11,866 nucleotides of DNA from the NCBI GenBank assembly GCA_027040585.1, contig JALULU010000120.1:1-11866 (forward strand), given 5' to 3'. A program made the position numbers and the translations under genes. Origin of the DNA: Acidobacteriota bacterium. Its GTDB lineage: Bacteria; Acidobacteriota; JAAYUB01; JAMOQF01. The notes beneath the pieces were generated by a model. It was not told the DNA's origin and ran no database searches. It worked only from the letters and a program-made list of their open reading frames with translations. Positions 1-6,357 of this stretch are shown here, piece after piece. Position 1 is the first letter of the stretch. Every line of letters begins with the position of its first letter.

Positions 1-179
1 GCAATTATATGAAAAAGGCCTATTGCCCTAAAGCCCAATATATCAGCCCTATTTGCACCAATCCTATCCTGCATAAGGGCACTCTGTTTTCTCTCCATCC
101 ACGTCAAAAATGCAGCCAGAGACATAAAGCAGGTAAATAAAAAAGCAATTTTTATGAGTATCGGGATTATTTCACTCAT
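1..179 (-). CDS. nuoH: NADH-quinone oxidoreductase subunit H, 5' end only (cut by left edge)
   Basis: NuoH is the membrane subunit that joins the peripheral and membrane arms of complex I and forms much of the quinone channel. Only the first 59 residues lie in the window. They comprise a hydrophobic first helix (about residues 4-26) followed by the family signature loop ERKQSALMQDRIGANR (residues 29-44). In most relatives the end of this loop reads GPNR; here it is GANR. The ATG at 179-177 overlaps the nuoG stop as ATGA, which implies translational coupling and supports this start. The position right after nuoG matches the usual nuo order. Homologous subunits exist in group 4 hydrogenases, but the flanking NuoE, F and G make complex I the clear reading. 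The frame is open to base 1. Confidence 0.95.
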   Translation of the reverse strand, partial: MSEIIPILIKIAFLFTCFMSLAAFLTWMERKQSALMQDRIGANRADILGFRAIGLFHII

Positions 180-1774
180 AATTCCACCATTTCTCCATAT
201 TTATCAAAGTTATTAAGGTCTATATTTTTAAATCCCACCACTTCAGAAATCATCTGTTTTAAAACAGTTTTATAAGATGAATATGAAAGTGGATATTCAA
301 GAATTTCTGAAAGATTGTTAAAAAGTACCCATTCCGGTACTGATACGCCAAGTGGTTCAAGCCTTGAAGTAAACATCTGAAATAGTTTATCTACGTTTAT
401 AAAACTTCCCTCTTTCTCAGCAAACACTGAAATAGGAATCACAAGGTCAGCTACTTTTGCAGTTTTATTAAAATTTGTTCCCAAATAAACTAACTTTACA
501 TTATTCTCCCTAACATATTCTAATACTTCATCTAATAGCTCATGTCTATTTACAATTAGAAGAGAAATACTTTTTCTCTCAATCATCTCCCTTAATTCAT
601 CAAGCTTTATAAAATCTTTATAGAGTATATTAAAAATTGCCTTAACGCCATTTGTATTTGGATGCTTATCTTCTGTTATCAAGAGATCATCTTTATCTCC
701 AGTAAAAATATCTTCTGCAGGTAAAAATATATTTTCAAGTTCGTAATTTTCAACAAAGAATTTTTTCGTGACATACAGCTCTTCATTTGTACTGTTAGCA
801 GATAAAAGGTAAATAACTCTATCCGGGATATTTTCCTTTAAATAATCTGCAAATTTTTTAAGAGCCTCATCGTAATAAATCTCACTCTGCTTACCATTTT
901 CCTTAAGGAGTGGATACATTATCCTATTCTCGTCAATAAATTTATACCCATATCTTCCATCATCACACATCCAATATCTATTTACCTTCAAATTGGGTCT
1001 TGGCTTAAATCTCAAAACCCTTTTCCCTTCTGCTTTATGTGGTCTATGTGGATTGTAGTAAATTTTTATGTTACATCCCCGTGAACATCCGGGACAGATG
1101 GAATCAAATTCCTCTAAATACCACACCCTACACTGAAATCTAAAATCCCTGCATGTAAGTGCTCCCACAGGACATATGTCCACAAGATTTCCAGTATATC
1201 TATTATTAAGTTCCTTCCCGGGATACACATCTAACTCGGAGTGATCACCCCTGTTAAATATACCAAGTTCTTCAGTTTTTGTAATAAATCTTGTAAACCT
1301 TACACACCTTGCACATAAAATACATCTCTCCTGATCCAGCATCACATATTTACCAATGGGAGTAGCTTTTTTACTTTTCTTGTTTTTGTTTTCTATAAAT
1401 TTAGGGTCATATTGCCCATATACCATATAGTAATCTTGAAGTCCACATTCTCCAGCCTGATCACAAACTGGACAATCAAGAGGATGATTTATAAGCAAAA
1501 ACTCAAGGACTTGTTTAACTGTTTCCCTAACTTGTGGAGTATTTGTCCTCACAACCATTCCATCTGAAATTTTAGTTGAACAAGCAGTTTGAAGCTTTCT
1601 GGCACCTTCTACCTCCACAAGACACATCCTACAATTTCCAGCAACGGGTAGCCCAGGATGGTAACAATAGTGAGGTATTTCAATACCATTTTCCTCAGCA
1701 ACCTGCAAAATTGTTTTACCAGGCGTTGCTAAAAGTTCTTTCCCATTGATTGTGATTTTTATTTTTTCTCCCAT
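176..1774 (-). CDS. nuoG: NADH-quinone oxidoreductase subunit G, compact form (532 aa)
   Basis: NuoG is the iron-sulfur subunit that carries electrons from NuoF/E towards NuoB in the cytoplasmic arm. Ligand sets are visible in order: N1b [2Fe-2S] C37, C48, C51, C65; N5 H97, C101, C104, C110; N4 C151, C154, C157, C201; and the bacterial N7 set C227, C230, C234, C270. The rest (about 276-532) is a shortened molybdopterin-oxidoreductase-like region; its late part, around VADLVIPISVFAEKEGSFIN, still looks like that fold. E. coli NuoG is about 908 residues and Thermus Nqo3 about 783, so this one lacks a large part of the C-terminal domain. The ATG at 1774 is 6 nt after the nuoF stop, and the stop overlaps nuoH. 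A formate dehydrogenase alpha subunit is excluded by the missing catalytic domain and by context. Confidence 0.97.
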   Translation of the reverse strand: MGEKIKITINGKELLATPGKTILQVAEENGIEIPHYCYHPGLPVAGNCRMCLVEVEGARKLQTACSTKISDGMVVRTNTPQVRETVKQVLEFLLINHPLDCPVCDQAGECGLQDYYMVYGQYDPKFIENKNKKSKKATPIGKYVMLDQERCILCARCVRFTRFITKTEELGIFNRGDHSELDVYPGKELNNRYTGNLVDICPVGALTCRDFRFQCRVWYLEEFDSICPGCSRGCNIKIYYNPHRPHKAEGKRVLRFKPRPNLKVNRYWMCDDGRYGYKFIDENRIMYPLLKENGKQSEIYYDEALKKFADYLKENIPDRVIYLLSANSTNEELYVTKKFFVENYELENIFLPAEDIFTGDKDDLLITEDKHPNTNGVKAIFNILYKDFIKLDELREMIERKSISLLIVNRHELLDEVLEYVRENNVKLVYLGTNFNKTAKVADLVIPISVFAEKEGSFINVDKLFQMFTSRLEPLGVSVPEWVLFNNLSEILEYPLSYSSYKTVLKQMISEVVGFKNIDLNNFDKYGEMVEL

Positions 1775-1780
1775 AATATA

Positions 1781-3046
1781 CTATTCCACCATGCTTTTTT
1801 TGTTAATTGCATAATATTCAAATTCATCCCTAAATTTATTTATAAAACTAATAACAGGCATTGCCGCAGCATCTCCAAGGGGACAAACAGTATGCCCCAT
1901 TATACCCTTTGCAATGTAATAAAGAGTATCCACATCTTCCTTCCTGCCTTTTCCTGCAATTATTCTATTTATTATTTTCAACATCCATCCAGTCCCTTCT
2001 CTACAAGGAGTACACTGCCCACAGGATTCATCTTTATAAAAATGTATTAGCCTTGAAAGTGCTTTCACCATGCAGGTTTTTTCAGACATAACAATAACTG
2101 CACCAGAACCAAGCATAGAACCTGCCTTCATAACTGAATCGTAATCTAAGTTTATATCACATTCCTCTGCCCTCAAAATTGGTACAGATGAGCCACCAGG
2201 TATTACAGCCTTTAGTTTAAGTCCATCCAGTATGCCACCTGCATCTTCATTTATTAGCTTCATTAAAGGATAACCCATTTCATGTTCATATACACCAGGT
2301 TTATTTACATGCCCACTCACAGCAAACAACTTTGTCCCCCCATTTCTTTCAGGTCCAAGTGAAGCAAACCATTCACCGCCTTTTTCTACTATGGTAGGTA
2401 TATCTGCTATGGTTTCCACGTTATTAATTACCGTGGGACAATCATAAAGTCCAACTGCTGCAGGAAAAGGTGGTTTTAAACGGGGCTTACCCTTTTTACC
2501 TTCAATTGACTCAAGAAGTGCAGTTTCCTCACCGCATATATAGGCTCCAGCACCTCTGTATATCTTCAAATCTAATTTATAACCTGTTCCAAAAATATTT
2601 TCACCGAGAAACCCTTTTTGATAAGCTTCCTCAATTGCCTCTTGAAGTCTAATAGCCTGAGGATAATATTCACCTCTTATATAAATATAAGCCTCATTTG
2701 CACCAATTGTATAAGATGTAATTATTATTCCCTCAATTAACATGTGAGGATCTTTTTCCAGAATGTGCCTGTCCTTAAACGTTCCAGGTTCACTTTCATC
2801 CGAATTCACACATAGATAAACTGGTTTACCAGTGTCCTTTGGTACAAAACTCCATTTAAGCCCTGTTGGAAAACCAGCACCACCACGCCCTCTTAAATTT
2901 GACTTTTTAACTTCTTCCAAAATTTCTTCTGGCTTCATTTCCTTTAGTGCTTTTTCAGCCTGTTTATAACCGCCATTTTTCATATAAACATTTATTTTGT
3001 GAGAATCCTTTATACCAAAGTGTTTAGTTAAAATTTTGACACTCAT
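1781..3046 (-). CDS. nuoF: NADH-quinone oxidoreductase subunit F (NADH/FMN-binding)
   Basis: NuoF is the catalytic entry subunit: it binds NADH and FMN and passes electrons to cluster N3. At 421 residues it is normal length. The glycine-rich nucleotide-binding segment RGRGGAGFPTGLKW is at 52-65, the NADH/FMN region continues with NSDESEPGTFKDR and GAYICGEETALLESIEG, and N3 [4Fe-4S] is bound by C342, C345, C348 (CGQCTPCREG) and C388 (HTVCPLGD). There is no N-terminal thioredoxin-like domain and no C-terminal ferredoxin domain, both of which are common in the related HydB/HndC subunits of bifurcating hydrogenases. This favours a true complex I subunit. The ATG lies 2 nt after the nuoE stop, with GGAG five bases upstream inside the end of nuoE, so translation is probably coupled. 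Confidence 0.98.
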   Translation of the reverse strand: MSVKILTKHFGIKDSHKINVYMKNGGYKQAEKALKEMKPEEILEEVKKSNLRGRGGAGFPTGLKWSFVPKDTGKPVYLCVNSDESEPGTFKDRHILEKDPHMLIEGIIITSYTIGANEAYIYIRGEYYPQAIRLQEAIEEAYQKGFLGENIFGTGYKLDLKIYRGAGAYICGEETALLESIEGKKGKPRLKPPFPAAVGLYDCPTVINNVETIADIPTIVEKGGEWFASLGPERNGGTKLFAVSGHVNKPGVYEHEMGYPLMKLINEDAGGILDGLKLKAVIPGGSSVPILRAEECDINLDYDSVMKAGSMLGSGAVIVMSEKTCMVKALSRLIHFYKDESCGQCTPCREGTGWMLKIINRIIAGKGRKEDVDTLYYIAKGIMGHTVCPLGDAAAMPVISFINKFRDEFEYYAINKKSMVE

Positions 3047-3048
3047 CC

Positions 3049-3522
3049 TTACTCCAGACTATCTAAAATCTCATCAATTTTTTCAAAGGTTAAATCCCCA
3101 TAAAAATCGCCATTAATCTGCATCACAGGAGCATGATCACACATTCCAAGGCATTCCACTCTGCTCAGTGTAAATTTTCCATCAGAAGTAGTCTCACCAA
3201 TATCAATTCCCAATTTTTTCTTTATGTATTCAACTATTTCATCATAACCTCTTAACCAACATGTAATATTTCCACAAACCTGTATGTGGTATTTGCCAAC
3301 TGGCTGATTGTTAAACATGGAATAAAAAGTGCTAACTTCTCTCACATAAACTGGAGAAACTCCAACAATATTCGCAATTTCTTCCTCAACTTCAAGGGAG
3401 ATATACCCAAGCTCATCCTGAAATGCATGTAAAAGTGGTAAAATGGGACTTTTACCTGTAGGAAATTTGTTTTTAATTTCCTCTATTTTTTTTCTCAAAT
3501 TTTCACTAATTTCTATACTCAT
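3049..3522 (-). CDS. nuoE: NADH-quinone oxidoreductase subunit E ([2Fe-2S] thioredoxin-like)
   Basis: NuoE (157 aa) is the 24-kDa-type partner of NuoF in the NADH dehydrogenase module and carries the off-path [2Fe-2S] cluster N1a. An N-terminal helical part (about 1-75, with SPVYVREVSTFYSMF at 56-70) is followed by the thioredoxin-like domain. The four ligands are C83, C88, C124 and C128, giving the family spacing C-x4-C-x35-C-x3-C. Length and domain order are ordinary. The start ATG shares one base with the nuoD stop (TAATG), with GGGGAG 11 nt upstream, and the stop is 2 nt before nuoF. NuoE homologues also serve formate dehydrogenases and bifurcating hydrogenases; the surrounding nuo genes place this one in complex I. 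Confidence 0.97.
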   Translation of the reverse strand: MSIEISENLRKKIEEIKNKFPTGKSPILPLLHAFQDELGYISLEVEEEIANIVGVSPVYVREVSTFYSMFNNQPVGKYHIQVCGNITCWLRGYDEIVEYIKKKLGIDIGETTSDGKFTLSRVECLGMCDHAPVMQINGDFYGDLTFEKIDEILDSLE

Positions 3523-4853
3523 TATCTATCCAACTCCCCACCTATCATATTTACACTTCCAAAAGTGGCTATTATATCCGCCACCATATCTCCAACAATA
3601 ATTTTAGGAAAGGCAGCCATTATGGGAAAACAGGGTGGATGAACCCTTACTCTATAAGGTTTACCAGAACCATCACTTACCACATAAAATCCAAGTTCAC
3701 CATTTGCACCTTCAATCGCAGAATATGCCTCTCCCTCAGGAGGTCTCACTCCATAGCTGCTCATATTTAATTTAAAATGATTTATCAGTCCTTCTATTGT
3801 ACAGTAAGTCGATGACTTAGGAGGAACAGTAACTTTTTTATCATTTACGTTTATATTTACTTTTCTAAACTTTTCCTGTCCCTTTAAGTTTGGAGATAGC
3901 TCTGCCTCTTTTAAAGGAAGTCCTTCAGTTTTTCCCTTCTTAGCTTTTTCAACCATATCATATGATGGTAAATACTCAGGAGGTATTTCAGACTTAACTT
4001 CACCAGGTTCCATCTGTTTAAAACACTGTCTACAAATTTTTATACTCTGTCTCATCTCTTCCATTCTCACAAGGTATCTATCGTAATTGTCGCCATATTC
4101 CCCATAGGGTACAAAAAAGTCAACTCTATCATATACAAAATATGGTTCAGCTTTTCTCAAATCATGGGCTATCCCAGTCGATTTTAAGAAGGGTCCCATT
4201 ATTCCATAACTTATGGCATCTTCCTGTGATATTATGCCAACTCCCCTTAACCTATCGTAAAAGATTCTATTCTTGGTTAACAATCCTTCTATTTCACCTA
4301 ACAACTTCTCAGTACGTTTAAAATAATCCTCTGCCTTCTCTTCAAATCCTTCTGGAAAATCTGCCTTAACCCCACCTATTCTACCATAAGAGACAGTAAC
4401 TCTTGCTCCACTTACGTCGTCCAGAAGTTCATACATAAATTCCCTTGCCTGCATAAAATACAAAAAGGCGGTAAATGCCCCCAATTCCATTGCAGATGCC
4501 CCAACACACGTAAGATGGTCAGCAATACGTGAAATTTCAGAAATTATCGTCCTTATATATTTTGCCCTTTCGGGAATTTCAACGCCAAGCAATTTTTCCA
4601 CCGCCATACAATATCCAAAATTATTTATGGCAGGTGAAACATAATTTAACCTATCTGTATATGGAATTACTCCATTATATAAAACATTCTCACAACTTTT
4701 TTCAAAAGCCCTGTGCAAATAACCTATTTCCACATCCGCATTTACTACAGTTTCACCTTCAAGTTCAAGCATTATTCTTATAATTCCATGCATTGCCGGA
4801 TGGGAAGGACCCATATTTAAATACATGTCCTTTTTTACTTTTTCATTTTCCAT
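3522..4853 (-). CDS. nuoD: NADH-quinone oxidoreductase subunit D (quinone site), with internal insertion
   Basis: NuoD (443 aa) is the 49-kDa-type, hydrogenase-large-subunit-like protein that forms the quinone-reduction site with NuoB. The N-terminal signature NMGPSHPAMHG is at 13-23. The quinone-contacting pair of Thermus Nqo4 (His38, Tyr87) corresponds to H22 and Y71 here, with the same 49-residue separation. The C-terminus ends in the usual GGELDR. Compared from memory with Thermus Nqo4 (about 409 aa), the stretch 285-352 is about 48 residues longer and highly charged, and C274 and C277 form a CxxC just before it. NuoC is a separate gene. The ATG at 4853 follows the nuoC stop by 22 nt, the widest gap in the operon, with AAGGGAAG upstream. 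The [NiFe] ligand cysteines of true hydrogenases are absent. Confidence 0.97.
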   Translation of the reverse strand: MENEKVKKDMYLNMGPSHPAMHGIIRIMLELEGETVVNADVEIGYLHRAFEKSCENVLYNGVIPYTDRLNYVSPAINNFGYCMAVEKLLGVEIPERAKYIRTIISEISRIADHLTCVGASAMELGAFTAFLYFMQAREFMYELLDDVSGARVTVSYGRIGGVKADFPEGFEEKAEDYFKRTEKLLGEIEGLLTKNRIFYDRLRGVGIISQEDAISYGIMGPFLKSTGIAHDLRKAEPYFVYDRVDFFVPYGEYGDNYDRYLVRMEEMRQSIKICRQCFKQMEPGEVKSEIPPEYLPSYDMVEKAKKGKTEGLPLKEAELSPNLKGQEKFRKVNINVNDKKVTVPPKSSTYCTIEGLINHFKLNMSSYGVRPPEGEAYSAIEGANGELGFYVVSDGSGKPYRVRVHPPCFPIMAAFPKIIVGDMVADIIATFGSVNMIGGELDR

Positions 4854-4875
4854 TTCATACTTCCCTTATGAAAAA

Positions 4876-5346
4876 TTAATTTAAAGGTCCCACGCGGGGC
4901 TGTCTTTTTCTAATGGGGTAATCCTTTCTTAAAGGATGTCCCTCAAACTCATCATACATTAAAATCCTCTTTAAATTTGGGTGATTCTTAAATCTAACAC
5001 CAAACATATCCCACACTTCTCTCTCAAACCAATTGGCATTTCTCCACAAACTACACAAACTTTCAACCTCGGGATTCTCTTCATCAACACGTACTTTTAC
5101 CCTTAACCTCTTTTTATCCTTAAGATTATATAAATGATAAACTACTTCGAACCTTTCTTCCTCTCCATAATAATCCACACATGTCAAATCCATAAGGACA
5201 TTAAAATTTTCTTTATTCTTCAGATACACCATCACATCAAGGATACCTTCTTTCTTTATTAAAACTGTATCTTCACCCAATTTCGAATGAGATTCTCTGA
5301 AATACTCAGAAAATTTCTCTTCTATATTTTTTAAAATTTCAGACAT
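4876..5346 (-). CDS. nuoC: NADH-quinone oxidoreductase subunit C
   Basis: NuoC (156 aa) is the 30-kDa-type scaffold subunit of the peripheral arm; it carries no cofactor and packs against NuoD and NuoB. The family signature lies near the C-terminus: FEREVWDMFGVRFKNHPNL, then the HPLRKDYP segment. The protein is at the short end for the family: it begins almost directly with the conserved alpha/beta domain and has little after HPLRKDYP. It is not fused to NuoD. The ATG at 5346 directly abuts the nuoB stop (TAA then ATG), and a strong AGGAG lies 6 nt upstream inside the end of nuoB, which settles the start. Confidence 0.97.
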   Translation of the reverse strand: MSEILKNIEEKFSEYFRESHSKLGEDTVLIKKEGILDVMVYLKNKENFNVLMDLTCVDYYGEEERFEVVYHLYNLKDKKRLRVKVRVDEENPEVESLCSLWRNANWFEREVWDMFGVRFKNHPNLKRILMYDEFEGHPLRKDYPIRKRQPRVGPLN

Positions 5347-5835
5347 TTAATACTCCTGCTTAGATTTCTGAATTTTTTCCTGAAGTTTCATAATTCCATC
5401 TAAAACAGTTTCTGGTCTTGGCGGGCAACCGGGTATATACACATCAACAGGTAATATGGTATCTATTCCCTGAACAGTTGCATAATTATCATAAAATCCC
5501 CCTGTACAGGTACAAGTACCAAAAGCAACCACCCATTTTGGCTCTGTCATCTGCTCATAGACCCTGAGAAGCACCGGGGCAATTTTATGACTTATGGTTC
5601 CAACTACCAACAATAAATCAGCCTGCCTTGGAGAAAACCTTGGAAGTGCAGCCCCAAATCTATCTAAATCATAATGAGAACAGGCCACTGACATGTATTC
5701 CATTCCACAGCAAGCTGTTACAAAGGGGTAGACAAAAAGAGAATATTTTCTCGCCCATCCTACAGCACTGTCAAGTTTTGTTGTTATAAATCCCTCTTCT
5801 CCAAAGACACCTGTAACTATTTTCTTTACTCCCAT
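5347..5835 (-). CDS. nuoB: NADH-quinone oxidoreductase subunit B (cluster N2)
   Basis: NuoB (162 aa, PSST type) holds the terminal [4Fe-4S] cluster N2 that donates electrons to quinone at the NuoB/NuoD interface. The N2 ligands are the tandem C42-C43 (TACCGMEY), C108 (FGTCTCTGG) and C137 (PGCPPRPE). Two extra cysteines, C52 and C110, lie near these ligands; C110 is only two residues from C108. The rest, including RFSPRQADLLLVVGTIS, is typical of the family. The ATG at 5835 overlaps the end of nuoA by 10 nt, and GGGAG seven bases upstream supports the start. Small subunits of [NiFe] hydrogenases are related, but the context is clearly nuo. Confidence 0.98.
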   Translation of the reverse strand: MGVKKIVTGVFGEEGFITTKLDSAVGWARKYSLFVYPFVTACCGMEYMSVACSHYDLDRFGAALPRFSPRQADLLLVVGTISHKIAPVLLRVYEQMTEPKWVVAFGTCTCTGGFYDNYATVQGIDTILPVDVYIPGCPPRPETVLDGIMKLQEKIQKSKQEY

Positions 5836-6182
5836 TTGAAAACTCCCTTTTTGTATACATATAGAAATCCAGCCAATAATACCAGTGAAAATAAAAGCAT
5901 TTCCACAAACCCAAATAGACCAAGCTTTTTAAACATAATTCCCCATGGGTAGAGAAATGCTATTTCTATATCAAAAAGTAAAAATAACAATCCAACTAAA
6001 TAAAATTTCACTGAAAATCTTGGGGGATGTTTCTCTACCTCCTTTATTCCACATTCAAAGGGCTCTCCCTTTTCCTCGCTCTCTTTTTTAGGACCTAATA
6101 TAATTGATAGGAAAATCATAAAGGAAACAGTTCCAAAGACAATCAGAAGATAGATGAAAAGTGAAAGGACACTCTCTTCCAT
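5826..6182 (-). CDS. nuoA: NADH-quinone oxidoreductase subunit A
   Basis: NuoA is a small three-helix membrane subunit at the junction of the two complex I arms. From the ATG at 6182 the protein is 118 aa. Hydrophobic helices lie at about 6-30, 58-80 and 89-109. The conserved loop carries FECG (C44), and the second helix carries FDIEIAFLYPW with acidic D71 and E73, matching the conserved membrane acidic pair of the family. An in-frame TTG at 6197 would add five residues (MRAIK). I prefer the ATG because GAGAG sits 8 nt upstream of it and because the predicted transcription start (about 6205) would leave only about 8 nt before the TTG. This is the first gene of the operon, and its 3' end overlaps nuoB. 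Confidence 0.95.
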   Translation of the reverse strand: MEESVLSLFIYLLIVFGTVSFMIFLSIILGPKKESEEKGEPFECGIKEVEKHPPRFSVKFYLVGLLFLLFDIEIAFLYPWGIMFKKLGLFGFVEMLLFSLVLLAGFLYVYKKGVFKWE

Positions 6183-6190
6183 TTTAATTG

Positions 6191-6195
6191 CTCTC
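6191..6195 (-). promoter_or_regulatory. Ribosome binding site that decides the nuoA start
   Basis: GAGAG on the minus strand lies 8 nt before the ATG at 6182. It overlaps the alternative TTG codon at 6197-6195, so it can serve the ATG but not the TTG. Confidence 0.5.
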
Positions 6196-6211
6196 AAAAA
6201 AAGTAAAATTA

Positions 6212-6239
6212 ATTATATACAGAGAAGATAAAATTACAA
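6212..6239 (-). promoter_or_regulatory. Predicted sigma-70-type promoter of the nuo operon
   Basis: On the minus strand the -35 box is TTGTAA (6239-6234; four of six match TTGACA), the spacer is 16 nt, and the -10 box is a perfect TATAAT (6217-6212). Transcription would start near 6205, giving a leader of about 23 nt to the nuoA ATG. The prediction rests on sequence alone, and AT-rich DNA yields chance TATAAT matches, but position and orientation fit well. Confidence 0.55.
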
Positions 6240-6264
6240 TAAAAATTTTTAAAAAATTTAATCT

Positions 6265-6291
6265 ATATTTCAAAAATATAAAATTTCAAAA
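6265..6291. repeat. Short inverted and direct repeats between the two promoters
   Basis: ATATTT-CAA-AAATAT (6265-6279) is a perfect 6-bp inverted repeat with a 3-nt centre. ATTTCAAAA also occurs twice, at 6267-6275 and 6283-6291, 16 nt apart. They lie midway between the divergent promoters, where a shared operator could be. The DNA here is so AT-rich that chance is a serious alternative. Confidence 0.25.
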
Positions 6292-6305
6292 GTATTTTAA
6301 TTAAA

Positions 6306-6335
6306 TTGGAAGAAAAATCATTCATATGTTATAAT
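6306..6335 (+). promoter_or_regulatory. Predicted extended -10 promoter of the thiD-moxR-DUF58-tgpA block
   Basis: The -35-like box is TTGGAA (6306-6311), the spacer is 18 nt, and the -10 is a perfect TATAAT (6330-6335). It is preceded by TG at 6327-6328, giving the extended -10 form TGnTATAAT. Transcription should start near 6342, leaving a leader of only about 16 nt before the thiD ATG. Confidence 0.65.
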
Positions 6336-6348
6336 TTTTTATCTTAAT

Positions 6349-6352
6349 GGAG
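6349..6352 (+). promoter_or_regulatory. thiD ribosome binding site
   Basis: GGAG lies 5 nt before the ATG at 6358 and fixes the thiD start. It falls within the very short predicted leader. Confidence 0.7.
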
Positions 6353-6357
6353 TAATT

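Larger units (their letters stand above)
6183..6357. other. Divergent intergenic region between nuoA and thiD
   Basis: This is the only sizeable non-coding stretch in the window (175 nt). It is extremely AT-rich and contains back-to-back promoters for the nuo operon (minus strand) and the thiD block (plus strand). The core between the two -35 boxes (about 6240-6305) consists of A and T tracts that could act as UP elements for both promoters. I see no RNA gene, riboswitch or terminator in it. Confidence 0.8.

Noticed and set aside
1861..2091. Plus-strand open frame inside nuoF (also one at 2470-2652)
   Set aside because: Both lie antisense to conserved nuoF codons, have no ribosome binding site, and their low-complexity proteins match nothing. 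They are shadows of the real gene.
176..3522. NuoE-F-G as a bifurcating hydrogenase or NAD-dependent formate dehydrogenase module
   Set aside because: There is no hydrogenase H-cluster domain, NuoG lacks a full molybdopterin catalytic domain, NuoF has no extra ferredoxin domain, and the genes sit in the canonical nuoA-H order.
4529..4783. Plus-strand open frame antisense to nuoD
   Set aside because: It lies entirely within well-conserved nuoD sequence and its translation is a biased Leu/Phe/Tyr-rich string with no family features.
3522..4853. NuoD as a [NiFe] hydrogenase large subunit
   Set aside because: The N- and C-terminal CxxC nickel ligand motifs are missing. The CxxC at 274-277 is internal and in the wrong place.
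6336..6357. Possible TPP riboswitch upstream of thiD
   Set aside because: Only 22 nt separate the -10 box from the ATG and no conserved thi-box sequence is visible, so there is no room for the aptamer.
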